Source: Cyanoderma ruficeps (Eukaryota > Chordata > Aves > Passeriformes > Timaliidae). Taken from it: DNA of 64,000 nt. Below the pieces are notes generated by a model. That model was not told the origin of the DNA. It saw only the letters and a list, made by a program, of their open reading frames with translations, and searched no databases. Positions 54,501 to 63,507 of the stretch are shown here, piece by piece. How positions within the stretch are numbered: the stretch's first letter is position 1; every line of letters starts with the position of its first letter. Location: assembly GCA_008694505.1 (NCBI GenBank), contig VZDJ01000594.1, forward strand, positions 12,174,026 to 12,238,025, given 5' to 3'. The position numbers and the translations under genes are program-made.

Positions 54501-56468
54501 TGTCTCCTGCCTCTTTCTGGTGTTTTTAGGCCCTTTGTAAATCTTAACTTTCAAGCTTTGATTCTCAAACCATTTAAAGTTCTTGTTTTCTTTAATTTCC
54601 CTTTTCTATTTTTATTTTCCTTTCTCTCTCGTCTTTCTTCCTGAAATTTCAGTAATTTTCAGGCAGCAAACCTCTTGGGGCTGACTGTGAATTTCTTCCT
54701 AGCGATCTGGGAAAGGTCACTAAGAAAAGCAAAATATTAAATGCCCCATTTGAGGTATTCCCAACGAAATCTGTACTGCCAGTGGAAAGCCTACGGATCC
54801 ACAGCTGCAAGGAGTGAAACGCACGGCTTTACTCCCTTATACACAAAGTGCTTCCTTTAGAATCGCTTGGACTACACAGGGAAAGGGCCCCAGGAGATGC
54901 ACTGTGACTTTTTAGGAATGAAACCCACATGTTTGGCCAAGAAACCAAAAGAATTCATCTCTGGATAGCGATGGGCTTATGGTAAGAGTGCTGCCCATGC
55001 CAGCATCACCGAGGCTCTGCACAGAGGAGGATCCTTGTCCATGCAGCTCCCGCAGGGATAACGCGCCTCACCCACCCTCACCAGGTGCGACCGACGGAGG
55101 GGACCGGCGGCGGCCCGCGGGACACCACAGCAGTGGAGGTGCCCAGAGCGGAGGACACTTCTCAAGCCCCACCAGGGCTCTGGTTCGCTTGCCCGGCTTC
55201 CCCCGCTCCAGCCCCGCCACAGGCCAGGTGACAGCAGCCTCTCCCGGCCCTCCCCCCTTCCCTCCCCTCACGCCGCCATCCGGCCCCGCTTCCCGCCACC
55301 CGCTCCCCTCCCCCGCGTCAATGTGGCGGCCGCGGAGGGGGCGGCAGGGCCGGCAGTGCCAGTCGCCACCACTCCCGGGCCCGGCCCTCGGCCCCACTGC
55401 CGGGCCTGGCCCTCGCCCCCGCGGCGATGTTCAAACCGCCCGCCTCCCGCCGAAGGGACGGGGGCCGGCCAGCGCTGACGGCAGCGGGGTCAGGCGCGTC
55501 TACCGCCCCCTCAGGGCACCGATATAGGCAAAGTGTATTTATGTAAGGGGAGGCCGGGGTAGGAGAGACAAAATGGTCTCTCAACACGGCGGAGCAGCGC
55601 CGGGCCGGGCTGAGGGAAAGGCAGCGGCGGAGGCGCCTCAGCCGCGGCAGAGCTGGGGCGGCCCCGGGTGCCCGACAGCTTCACCGCACGGCTGGGTGCT
55701 GCGCTCCAAGAGTCCGAGGAGCCCACGCTTCCCAGCTCTGCTCGCCAAAAATGCCCTCTGCAAACTTGTGAAACAGCCTAGGGTTTTGTTTTTTGTTTTT
55801 TAAAGGGTACTTTTTTCCTTTTTTCTTTCAGCTCGAGGCACCTCCCCAGAGGTTCAAAGCGCTCACAAAGATGCGCGGGGAGCGCTCGCGGCCGCCGGGG
55901 CACGGGGAACCGGGATCGTGGGATCCCCTGCGAAACAAAACTGCCGGAGCCTCCGGTGCTGCCGGAATTGGGGTGGGGGATCCCCTGAAACCCGGCTCGC
56001 CCCAGCGGGAAGGCGGCGCGGCGATGCCCGGCTGCGGTGCTGCTAACCCGGCGATTCACGAGCCCTTTGCGAGGGGAGGAAAGGAAAGGTTTAAGTAATC
56101 CTGGCGTGATTAAAGCACTAAGCACCCGAGGGGAGCTGTACCTGGATTTCGTGAATGCGACCGAAGCCATCCTTCCAGAAGAACTCGTAGAGGTTGTAGA
56201 GGGTGTTGGGTCCGGGCATTTCGTGCAGGCTCTTCACCCTGCCCACGCGGCGCGGGGGGGGCTCCAGCAGCTCCGCTCCGCGCCCCTCGCCTTTGTTCCC
56301 CGCCGCTGCCCGCGGGCTGCTCCGCACCTCCAGCGACTGGCTGCTGCACAGCCGGGGCTGCCCGGGAAACCTGCTGCTGGCAAAAAGCGCCTGGCAAAAA
56401 AAGTAAGTCCTCTCACATTCAAGTGTCTGCTTGCATTTCATCGTCAAAACTCGGGTGAAGAAAGACAT
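39429..56468 (-). CDS. CYP27C1: CYP27C1, mitochondrial P450 retinol 3,4-desaturase (whole gene, nine coding exons)
   Basis: Nine minus-strand exons (56468-56142, 51704-51514, 49907-49708, 47941-47732, 46498-46335, 43860-43694, 42924-42846, 42164-41961, 39545-39429) join in frame through GT-AG introns to give about 552 residues, close to the roughly 537 of the human protein. Seen motifs: MPGPNTL near residue 84, the I-helix AGVDTT at 360-365, the K-helix ExxR at 417-420 (E-T-L-R), FRPERW at 469-474, and the heme loop [11 protein letters not shown] with the ligand cysteine at 498. Within the CYP27 family the residues fit CYP27C1 best. That enzyme, fed electrons by adrenodoxin in mitochondria, converts all-trans retinol to 3,4-didehydroretinol (vitamin A2). 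No frameshift or missing motif was found. The position upstream of BIN1 on the same strand supports the assignment. Confidence 0.93.
39546..41960 (-). other. CYP27C1: CYP27C1 intron 8
   Basis: A 2415-base AT-rich intron. It holds an (AAAT)n tract at about 41891-41908 close to the exon 8 donor. No exon, RNA gene or recognisable repeat was found beyond this. Confidence 0.85.
41961..42164 (-). CDS. CYP27C1: CYP27C1 coding exon 8 (heme-binding loop)
   Basis: The acceptor is CCTCAG and the donor CAG|GTTAGA. Sixty-eight codons encode TQLALCHYATSYSEENF, NEFRPERWLRKDNL, and [20 protein letters not shown], then LEIHLALIQ. The FxxGxRxCxG heme loop is complete and its Cys (residue 498 of the model) is the axial iron ligand. 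R-x-x-A-E-L-E in the following L-helix is also standard for mitochondrial P450s. Confidence 0.96.
42165..43693 (-). other. CYP27C1: CYP27C1 introns 7 and 6 (flanking exon 7)
   Basis: Intron 7 is 42165-42845 (681 bases) and intron 6 is 42925-43693 (769 bases), the shortest introns of the gene. Both are AT-rich and I see no further feature in them. Confidence 0.85.
42846..42924 (-). CDS. CYP27C1: CYP27C1 coding exon 7
   Basis: This short exon (79 bases) lies between a CACTAG acceptor and a GGG|GTAGGT donor. It encodes the end of the Arg codon and then LYPVLPGNGRV, TQKDLIIGGYLIPKG. LxPVxPxxxR is typical of the segment after the K-helix, and GGYxIPKGT of the beta strand that follows. The frame joins both neighbours without a gap. 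Confidence 0.93.
43694..43860 (-). CDS. CYP27C1: CYP27C1 coding exon 6 (K-helix ExxR)
   Basis: The acceptor is CCTTAG and the donor AG|GTAAGT. It encodes TSFTLSWAIYLLAKHPEVQQ, then a variable linker, and ends LPLIRAVLKETL plus a split Arg codon. E-T-L-R is the invariant ExxR of the P450 K-helix, which forms salt bridges that hold the heme-binding core. Confidence 0.95.
43861..46334 (-). other. CYP27C1: CYP27C1 intron 5
   Basis: A 2474-base intron without coding signal. Around 46090-46150 the plus strand has a short stretch (AAACTGTGGAACAGACTCCC) that resembles an old CR1-family 3' region, too degraded to call firmly. Confidence 0.8.
46088..46150 (+). mobile_element. Possible ancient CR1-family remnant
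   Basis: The words TTAATAAACTGTGGAACAGA and CTCCCAAATGATGGGTTCC resemble the conserved 'aactgtggaactccctgcca' segment of old CR1/L3 lineages in sauropsids. The stretch is short and the call is weak. It lies inside CYP27C1 intron 5. Confidence 0.3.
46335..46498 (-). CDS. CYP27C1: CYP27C1 coding exon 5 (I-helix start)
   Basis: The acceptor AAAG precedes GTCAAATCC, which completes the Ser codon left by exon 4; the donor is ACA|GTAAGC. The encoded part begins SQIHVDNKLKAIQSQLDQ and ends EEIYANMTEMLLAGVDT. The last five residues are the oxygen-activating I-helix motif, completed by the first Thr of exon 6. Intron phase at the donor is 0. Confidence 0.95.
47732..47941 (-). CDS. CYP27C1: CYP27C1 coding exon 4
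   Basis: The acceptor is TGTGCAG and the donor A|GTAAGA. It encodes VATILYECRLGCLENNIP, then EYIEALELMFSMFKTTMY, and ends KPWREFCKSWDGLFKF plus one base. This covers the E-G helix region and is among the parts most alike between this frame and the CYP27C1 family. Both splice phases match the neighbours. Confidence 0.95.
49708..49907 (-). CDS. CYP27C1: CYP27C1 coding exon 3
   Basis: The acceptor is TTTCTTCTAG and the donor G|GTAAGC. The encoded stretch begins (A)EGEQWLKMRSVLRQ, continues ILKPKDVAVYSEGVNEV and ends FFKYSMEG. WxxxR within WLKMR is the C-helix motif whose Trp and Arg contact the heme propionates in P450s. It leaves one base (phase 1) to be completed by exon 4. Confidence 0.93.
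51514..51704 (-). CDS. CYP27C1: CYP27C1 coding exon 2
   Basis: The exon is bounded by a CTGTAG acceptor and a GC|GTAAG donor. It encodes 63 codons plus two bases, beginning QKHTQEYGKIFKSHFG and ending RDLRGRATGLIS followed by a split Ala codon. This is the N-terminal beta-sheet and B-helix region of the P450 fold. It joins exon 1 in phase 0 and exon 3 in phase 2. Confidence 0.93.
51705..56141 (-). other. CYP27C1: CYP27C1 intron 1
   Basis: At 4437 bases this is the longest intron of the gene. The part from 51705 to about 54950 is AT-rich and featureless. The 5' part, about 55020-56100, is a strongly CpG-rich block described separately. The donor (GTACAG) and acceptor (CTGTAG) are canonical. 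Confidence 0.85.
55020..56400 (-). promoter_or_regulatory. CYP27C1: CpG island over CYP27C1 exon 1 and 5' intron 1
   Basis: Density of CG dinucleotides and C/G runs is high from about 55020 to 55720 and again from about 55840 to 56400, with a short AT-rich break (GTTTTGTTTTTTGTTTTT) near 55785. Only the right end overlaps exon 1; most of the island lies downstream in intron 1. An island at the gene start is normal for a vertebrate promoter, but the off-centre position is unusual. Edges are by eye. Confidence 0.75.
56142..56468 (-). CDS. CYP27C1: CYP27C1 coding exon 1 (targeting region and start of P450 fold)
   Basis: The exon ends with MPGPNTL, YNLYEFFWKDG and GRIHEIQ, then a CAG|GTACAG donor, phase 0. 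MPGPxTL is the usual start of the mature part of mitochondrial P450s. The preceding 83 or so residues are rich in Arg, Ser and Ala, as expected for a mitochondrial presequence. The first in-frame ATG is at 56468-56466; the frame stays open a few codons further up but starts there with TTG. A second ATG at 56441-56439 is an alternative start, giving 543 residues. The N-terminal part varies between species, so the start is the least certain point of the model. Confidence 0.85.
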
Positions 56469-57534
56469 ATCTTTCAATTTCAGAAGGGTCCACTTTGCTC
56501 CTGCAGCTGCTTTTTATTTGGTTGCTCTTTCTTCAGTGCCTGCTTTAACTTGTACAAGCAGCACTTCTCCAAACTCTTACTGCATGAGCATCAGTTTACA
56601 CAGACCATTATTTAACGCTCCCTCCCCTAGGGCTGGAAAAGGGGGGTGGGTCTGGGATGAGACTTGAATAGAACGAACCTATTATTTTGTATAATTCAAA
56701 TCGGATAAATTTACCCATTATACATGCAGCCAAACTTCAGTTTTTGCCTCTCTCACCCATTAGTGTGGTGAAAAGCTCACCCCATCTTTCTCCTATTTCA
56801 AAAAGGCAGGATTAGGCCTATTTTTTCCTGTGGCATTAATTCATTCACCTGTGTCAGAAAATAAGGTATTTTCTGCAAGAAGTTCTCTTAGAACCGTTAA
56901 TTATCTGTAACATACATGAAAAACATTTGTGTATCTACATATAAGTAGTGCTGGTCTTACACAGAAACCTTACCAAAAAAGCCTGTAAATTACAATATTC
57001 AGAGATGTTGTTTTGCAGAATGATTTATCTTTGGGACAGGTTATACTCCATAAGCAGCTTCTGTCAACTTTTGTGGAAATCTGCACAGTTTAAAGAGTAT
57101 TTGTGTTATTTTCACATGTATTTCTGTACAATTCCAAAGGTGTTAGTGATCATCTGTAAAATCTTGATTAGTTTCAAAAATGGTGTGAAAGAGCCTATCT
57201 TGGTTTTTAAATGAATCAGACACTAAAATAAAATTTGAGGACAGAGGAACCTCTCAAGGAAGATCCATATTTCTAGAACAGAATTACGAATAAACTGCTG
57301 GAAAAGTTAATCTAGTAAGTGTCAAAATGATTAGCTCTTGTTTTCTTGTTTATATTCACTTAGATTTTTTGAGGCTGTGTTCTGATTAAGCTCTGTGTGC
57401 ATGCTTATTTTGGGCACTGATAACTCTACTGAAACAACTCTGAAGTTAGGCACATCAGTCTAAATATTACAGGAAAAGACCCTGTTAAAGTACATGCTGG
57501 TTTAAGCTAAAGTCATGTCTTTGAAATGGACTTC

Positions 57535-57690
57535 ATCGTACTTGAAAGGGTCCAGAGAAGAGCAACAGGAAAAATAAATGAGAAAGTTTTTTAAAACCAC
57601 ATAAGGAAGTTGAGAGACTTATTTCATCTGGGAAAGATGACTAGCACAGCCATGACAACAGCCTACAGATGTGTACATCTTTTGTTTAGA
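57535..57690 (+). mobile_element. Degraded CR1 LINE fragment
   Basis: The plus strand reads ACTTGAAAGGGTCCAGAGAA followed by GAGCAAC and, later, GGAAGTTGAGAGACTTATTT and CATCTGGGAAAGATGACTAG. These match the order of words at the end of the CR1 reverse-transcriptase ORF (roughly 'gg-gtccagag-agagc-ac' then 'ggctgagagagttgggtttgttcagcctggagaagag'), with heavy decay. It is much older than the CR1 next to BIN1. Confidence 0.65.
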
Positions 57691-60187
57691 AAGGGTGCAA
57701 GTCAGAGAGAAAAGAAAAAACAATGGGCTTAGTTTGCAGCTACAGATTTCTTGATGCTTTTTCAGGTAGCCTTGGTACCTCACATTTCAGGTAGCCAAGG
57801 AATCATGGGACGTTATGTACTTGCTATCACTGAGCTCTGCAAGAGCAGGTTTGAGAACATCATCAAGGAACCTCTGAAATTTCCCTTGCTACATTTATTT
57901 CTATGCAGTGTTGCTACATTATTTCTTTGATATTTATCTAAGGATGCTTGGAGAGAGACGGTTAAACAGATTTTTAAATTATGTTAACACTGTAATTTCT
58001 GGATTGCTGGAGAGAATATGTGCACCCTTCCTAGAAACTCCTGCTCACAGCTATCAGTATGGTTGTGGGTTTTTTCAGTTTGAAGTCATACATGGTTAAG
58101 GTAAAGCATCTGCTGCTATTAATATGCTAGTGAAGTAAACTTAGATACATTATGCTGTGAAGGTTATAGTTTTGCAACTGGTAACTTTCTCTGTACCTCT
58201 TTCCAGTTTCCATATTTGGAATTCTCCATTATTTTCCCGTTACCCGTTTTCCATGAAAATCATTGTAGGACATATTGTTTTTAGCCAGGATACTTGAAAA
58301 AGCTTCAGAAGCTTTATCCCTGAAGTACTTCACCAGAACAGTACCTGCTTTCCTCCTGACGAATTTCTGGAGGTAGCAGTAGTCCCAGCACAAGAACTGT
58401 GTTTTATAACCCCACCTGCACTCAGTTTCTTCTCAGTTTACTTATTGTAAGATTTCTGTTTGTTTGCAATTAAACAGTCTGAAACACAGACCCCCATTTT
58501 AAAAAACCAACATATAAACACTCACTCAGTCTGTGATTTCAGCGGAATAGGGAGCTCACCTGGTGCAGCCTGTAAAGTGGCTACAGGCATTCAGGTCCCA
58601 TTTGCTGGCCAACCTCAACAAATTTTTAATACCAGTCAAACATTCTTTGATTACCAGCTATCAAGTTTATATGTGCAGCTTATACAATTACAGTAGAGTC
58701 AAATTCATGAAGATTCTAGCAATTCATTGTGCTACATCTCCTGAGGAATTTGATTCATTCTCTCCCGTCTGTATAGACTGTTGCTGGGTTTTAATATGAC
58801 ACTCAGCAGTGTAAGGTCTCAAACAGTTTATTTCGTTAGTCATGTGCAGATGTTTATTTTTACTGTAAAAAAATCACCAAAAATTACCTAAAAGAAAAAT
58901 CCCAAGCCCCCACCAAAAAACCCCCAGCCCCAACGTACAAAATTAATTTTGACTAGGCTTTTATACTTGGTCTAGTTTTAAAGAAAGATTGGAATGTGCC
59001 ATTTGAGAAGAGTCCTGACCCAGGAGTGTCTGTGACACACCTCCATTACTGTTTACCATCTTGTAATTTTATTACAAGGAGACATCAGTGTTTGATAAGC
59101 AAAGCCAAAACTGCACCATCCTGAGGAATTTCCAGAGTACATTACAGGCAATGGCAGAGTGTAACAAAGAAATAAATTAATAAAGCACATTGTCAATGCA
59201 ACAATGATGAAAATTGCCAAATTTCTTTGATATAATAGAAGGATTTAAAGGTGTGTAAAGGTGCCATTATGCAATTCTGTATGGAGCAGCTACTTTGCAC
59301 AAAAGGAGATGAATGGATTGATACCCACAGAAACAATTTTTTTGTAGTGCAGGTGGTGGCCCAGAGGTAGATCTGATGACCAGTGGGCCAAAAATATTTA
59401 TAAATCGTAGATATTTCTAGGCAGTTTGCCAGAGGGAATAGAAATTTAGGGCCACTAACAGATACAGTACACTTTGGTTTTCTATTAAAACATTGCTCTA
59501 CAATAATTATCAGTAATACCACAGCAACCCATCAGAAACTTGCAGATACAAGTTTCTTTGTCTAAGTAAACTGTACAAAAGGAATACTCCAGACAACAAG
59601 ACCCAAAGTGTAAGGTGGTTCAATAGCTGAGTGCAAGAAGGGAATGTTTATGAATGTGAGTGAATATATGTGGGCTACCACAACATGGAATGTGTAATTA
59701 AACCATTCACTTCTCTTTGCTGTGCCAGATCATAATTGTGTGGTTCTGTTTGACTTTCAAATTAGAGTTTGTGTACATATGTGCAGCAGTGTGGGGAATT
59801 CTATACATATGTGCCACTAACGTTCCTGCTTTACTTCACACACTTACACACTTCACATCCTTACTACTGCAGATTGTTAGGATGTGATAGTAAGTTGGAG
59901 GTCAAACTTGCAAACTGCAGAATGTTGAGTAGTCAACACTGTGAGTAAACACCAAAATTTACACAAGAGATGGATGAAACTGAAATAAGTTTCCTAGAAA
60001 AGACTTGAAAAAGAGAAAGGAATAGTAAAGAAAAGGAGCCAACAAACATTTGAAAGAGCAGCAGAGGGTGAGATGTTTAGAGGGAAGGTTTAGAGGGCAA
60101 CCTAAAGTGGTGGAGGGATTGACATTGTCTGGTCCCATTTTCCTCCCAAATATGAACAGACTTGTTTCAGGTAATAGAAGTCCAGTA

Positions 60188-60252
60188 GTAGTGCCACAGA
60201 ATTCACAGGAATAATGGTGAGTAGTGCCACAAATTCAAAGGAATAATGGTGA
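60188..60252. repeat. Imperfect tandem duplication, unit 32-33 bp
   Basis: Unit one (60188-60220) and unit two (60221-60252) both start GTAGTGCCACA and end GGAATAATGGTGA, with three or four differences between. The next bases (GTATTA) leave the pattern, so there are only two copies. Confidence 0.9.
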
Positions 60253-62867
60253 GTATTATACAAAACCTCCTTCCAACCCACATAAAGCCACCAAACCACA
60301 AAGAAGGGAGGAGTTATGCCATCAGCACAAGCCAACCAAAACACATTTATGTAACTTAAAAGATAAATATTTTCTCCTACTTGTACAATCTACCACTATA
60401 TATATTTATCAGACATCTTAACACTGACTTGGAAACACACTCAGAGTTCTTTAAATTTAAACAATGATGTTTGTCCTAGCCTGTTGGTCCTTGGAGTCTG
60501 AAAAATGTTTTATGTAACAAGTCAGTTGGGACTTGTGTTATTTCAAACAAGTTGGAGCACATGTCCCTTCACAGCAGACATGTTTCAGTTTTAGTTAACT
60601 TTTGCTATGTAACGGGATCACAGTATAAACTGAACTTGGCTTATTGATAATTTAGATTATGTATTATTTTTGGATAATTTGTCTTCAAACCCACAGTTCT
60701 GCTGTTCTCTCAGTCTAGACCTCCTAATGGTCTGATTAATGGTACTCTGTTACCTTCGTTTAGTTATTTCTAAATCCAATTTAAACTTGCCCTCCTCTTT
60801 GCATGAACCCTGACAAAGTTCAGTCGAAGCTCTTTGTGTCAATAACATTGGTATTCAGAGTCAATGGTTACATTATCATCTTACCAGGAATTCTGTTTTC
60901 TTAGAATTATTCTCGCCTTTTAACAGTCTTGGCTATATTTGGTTTGTAATTTTTTGAACGTAATTTTATCATATCCAGGATAATAAATATTGTACTGTAT
61001 GTTTTACATACCTGTTGAAATAGCTACAAGTATAAATCATTTATAAGTGTAATTTATGGACATAAAAGATTTGATGGGAGGCATTTAACTTTGCCCAAGT
61101 AACACCTTCAGCTAAGACTACACAGATACACTCTTCAGAACATTTGCAAAGAAAAGCTGAAAAAGGGCCACAGTGTCAGAAATGTAAGCAAAAATTTTCT
61201 GCGTAGTTTAAAACTTTTTCACTGAAAAAGCCATACAGTTAGTCATAATTTTTGGCTTTTCTGACTCTCCTCAAACCCATCTTCTGAAAGATCCTTTTAG
61301 TTACTTCTTTGGAATTTTAAATGCTTTCTAAATTCCTGTTTTTTCCTGAAAATAGGACAAATTTGAACTTCAAAGGCTAAATACTAATTGAATAGTGTAC
61401 AAAAAGAAGGTATTTGTGTGACTTTCTGTTCAACCCTTAATAAAACCCCCATGAATCAACTGTAAATAATTCAGTTCTAATTGCAGACTTCTTATAGATT
61501 TAGATCCTTGCCCTGTGCTTCCTAGGGCATATGACACTAAGTTATACTGAGAACCACTTGCCTCGAAGGCCAGAGTTTTAAGCACATAAAATATGGCATT
61601 ATGAAACATAGCCATCAGGAGGGCACAAGCAGACAGGGAAACAGAAGCTGGCTGTAGCTGGGTGCTTTGGTGAGCTGTAACGCCGTGAATTTGCCACCCC
61701 ATCATCACTGTGCCCTTTTAGTCTAGAATGCCATTTTAATGAGTAACAGCAGCACCCTTCAAGCATTAACAGCTTCATACGGACACTTGCTGGTTTGTCA
61801 CAAGAAGGGCACATAAACACAAGCTTCAGTATTGTAGCCTATTAGAAACACAAACAGCAAATATCAAAAAAAAGACAATTCCTGAAGAAGATTAAGTCTC
61901 CTTAGTGTGGAATTCAGACTAAGAAGGGAGCCAGGGAGCAGAGAAAAAGCTTTTCTTCCAGCAAGGAAACCTGAATTACATCCAAGGGAATCACATCTCC
62001 TCTATCCATAGACTTCCAAGAAATAATTTACTTACCCGAGTTCACCTGCCTCTGGCATCACTCATAATCTGAATCGCAGTTCTGCCACAGTATCTGTTCT
62101 TTGTAGACAATTTAGTTTCCTAGAGGGCTGGGATTACAGATCTGGAGCTGTCTACTGTGACCCTTGGGTGCATTGCCAGAGTGCAGGGGCAGTGAGGGGC
62201 CAGCAGGACAGAAGCTCCAGGAGCCAGCAGCTCCTCAGTGACCCACCTGCCCGACTCTGTTATGGTACAGGCGCTGCCACATGCAGCAGCAGCTCAGCTG
62301 TGGTGAGTAAATGCACCCCTCTGCCACTTGCTGCCATAGCCTGGAGTAACAGCAGGAATTAATTACCACACTTATCAACGTAATGAATTCTAAAGTTATA
62401 TACCAAGATGCTATCACTGAGGCATGGAGTCATTCATACCTCGTAAAATTATTATGCTTTACTTGATGCTGAATGTACTGCATCCCACACACACGTTACT
62501 TAGAGGAGTGATTTACTATTTACTGCACATGAACTACAGTGGTCCTAAATCCAGCTACTACCAATGATCCCACAATTTCAAAAAAAGGAATCAGTATTAA
62601 GCCATTTGCATTTACTAGGTGGTTGTGGGTTTTTTCAAGTTAATCAAGGGTGGAGAGTAGTTTCAAAGCAATTCATAAAGCTTTTCAGGAGGGAATTATG
62701 CAGAGGGACACTGTCTGACTTGCTTAGCAACACCTCTGTCGCATGCCCCTCCCGTTATACCAAATTACCATTTCGCTACTAACTCTTGCCATTAGAGCTG
62801 GTCCAAACTACTGTCAAGAGGTAAATTGTGCTTTGAACTGGGGAACACCAGAATACTGCACAATTAC

Positions 62868-62990
62868 CTCTTCTGTATCAGCCACTCGAGCACTGCCATG
62901 GCTGGTTCCAGGTTGTGAGGCAGAAGACTCAGCACAAGAGAAAGAATCAAGTGTTACAGGGTAGGGCTCAGAGCCTAAACAAAGTTCAAA
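62868..62990 (-). other. Exon-like open stretch, unknown
   Basis: On the minus strand a CCTGCTTCAG acceptor-like site is followed by 41 open codons with residues such as LGSEPYPVTLDSFSCAES and SQPGTSHGSARVADTEE, then a GAG|GTAATT donor-like site, phase 0 at both ends. The composition (Ser, Glu, Pro) would suit a disordered protein segment. No family was recognised. Open frames of this size occur by chance, so this is only a candidate. Confidence 0.15.
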
Positions 62991-63450
62991 CTGAAGCAGG
63001 TCAGTGCCCTTTTTAAAAATTACCTGATTCTGGTACAGAGACCAAAACCAAGCACCATCCATTCTCAATTATTAAATGCTTTCAATATTTCTACATTCTC
63101 AATTTGTGAATTCATGCTAATAAGAAAAGAATTCAGTACTCTTCTGAAGCACATTTGCCATACAACCAGAATAGCTGTACCATGCATGCTCCTTTCAGTA
63201 TGGTAAACCTTGATATCAACCTATTTTCAACCAACAGAGGCTGTTCCTAAAGCTCTACAACCAACCAGTGAAATAACACCTCTTAACACCAAACCAAGTA
63301 GGGTGTAACATTACTAAGCAGATTTTACTTAAAAAGCATTCTTCTGCCACAAACCACTACCATTTCTCCTATCGTTTTCTAGAATTATAATAGTCTTCAT
63401 TAAAAAAAATAAACTCAGGAATCTTTCTTTCACACATTCTTCCAACTCAC

Positions 63451-63507
63451 CTTGTGAGAAGTCAAAATGCTTTTTGATTCAGTAATAACTTCTGTGGTGG
63501 CGGTGCA
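63451..63507 (-). other. Second exon-like open stretch, unknown
   Basis: On the minus strand 19 codons (CTATTEVITESKSILTSHK) end at a good AAG|GTGAGT donor, phase 0, compatible with the candidate at 62868-62990. The acceptor side (GCTAAACAG) lacks a pyrimidine tract. The frame continues open for some codons further upstream. Evidence is weak. Confidence 0.12.

Noticed and set aside
54979..55527. Plus-strand open frame of 182 codons in CYP27C1 intron 1
   Set aside because: It lies in the CpG-rich block and encodes Pro/Gly/Arg-rich sequence with no domain; long frames are expected by composition.
56037..56615. Plus-strand open frame of 192 codons
   Set aside because: It is the antisense shadow of CYP27C1 exon 1; the minus-strand frame has clear P450 residues and splice sites.
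61430..61820. Overlapping minus-strand frames of 73 and 92 codons
   Set aside because: No supporting splice sites or domain; they overlap in different frames.
62868..63507. Exon-like stretches as part of ERCC3
   Set aside because: There is a faint likeness to a disordered Ser/Thr/Glu segment of ERCC3, but no helicase exon was seen downstream on the same strand as ERCC3 would require, so the likeness is taken as low-complexity coincidence.
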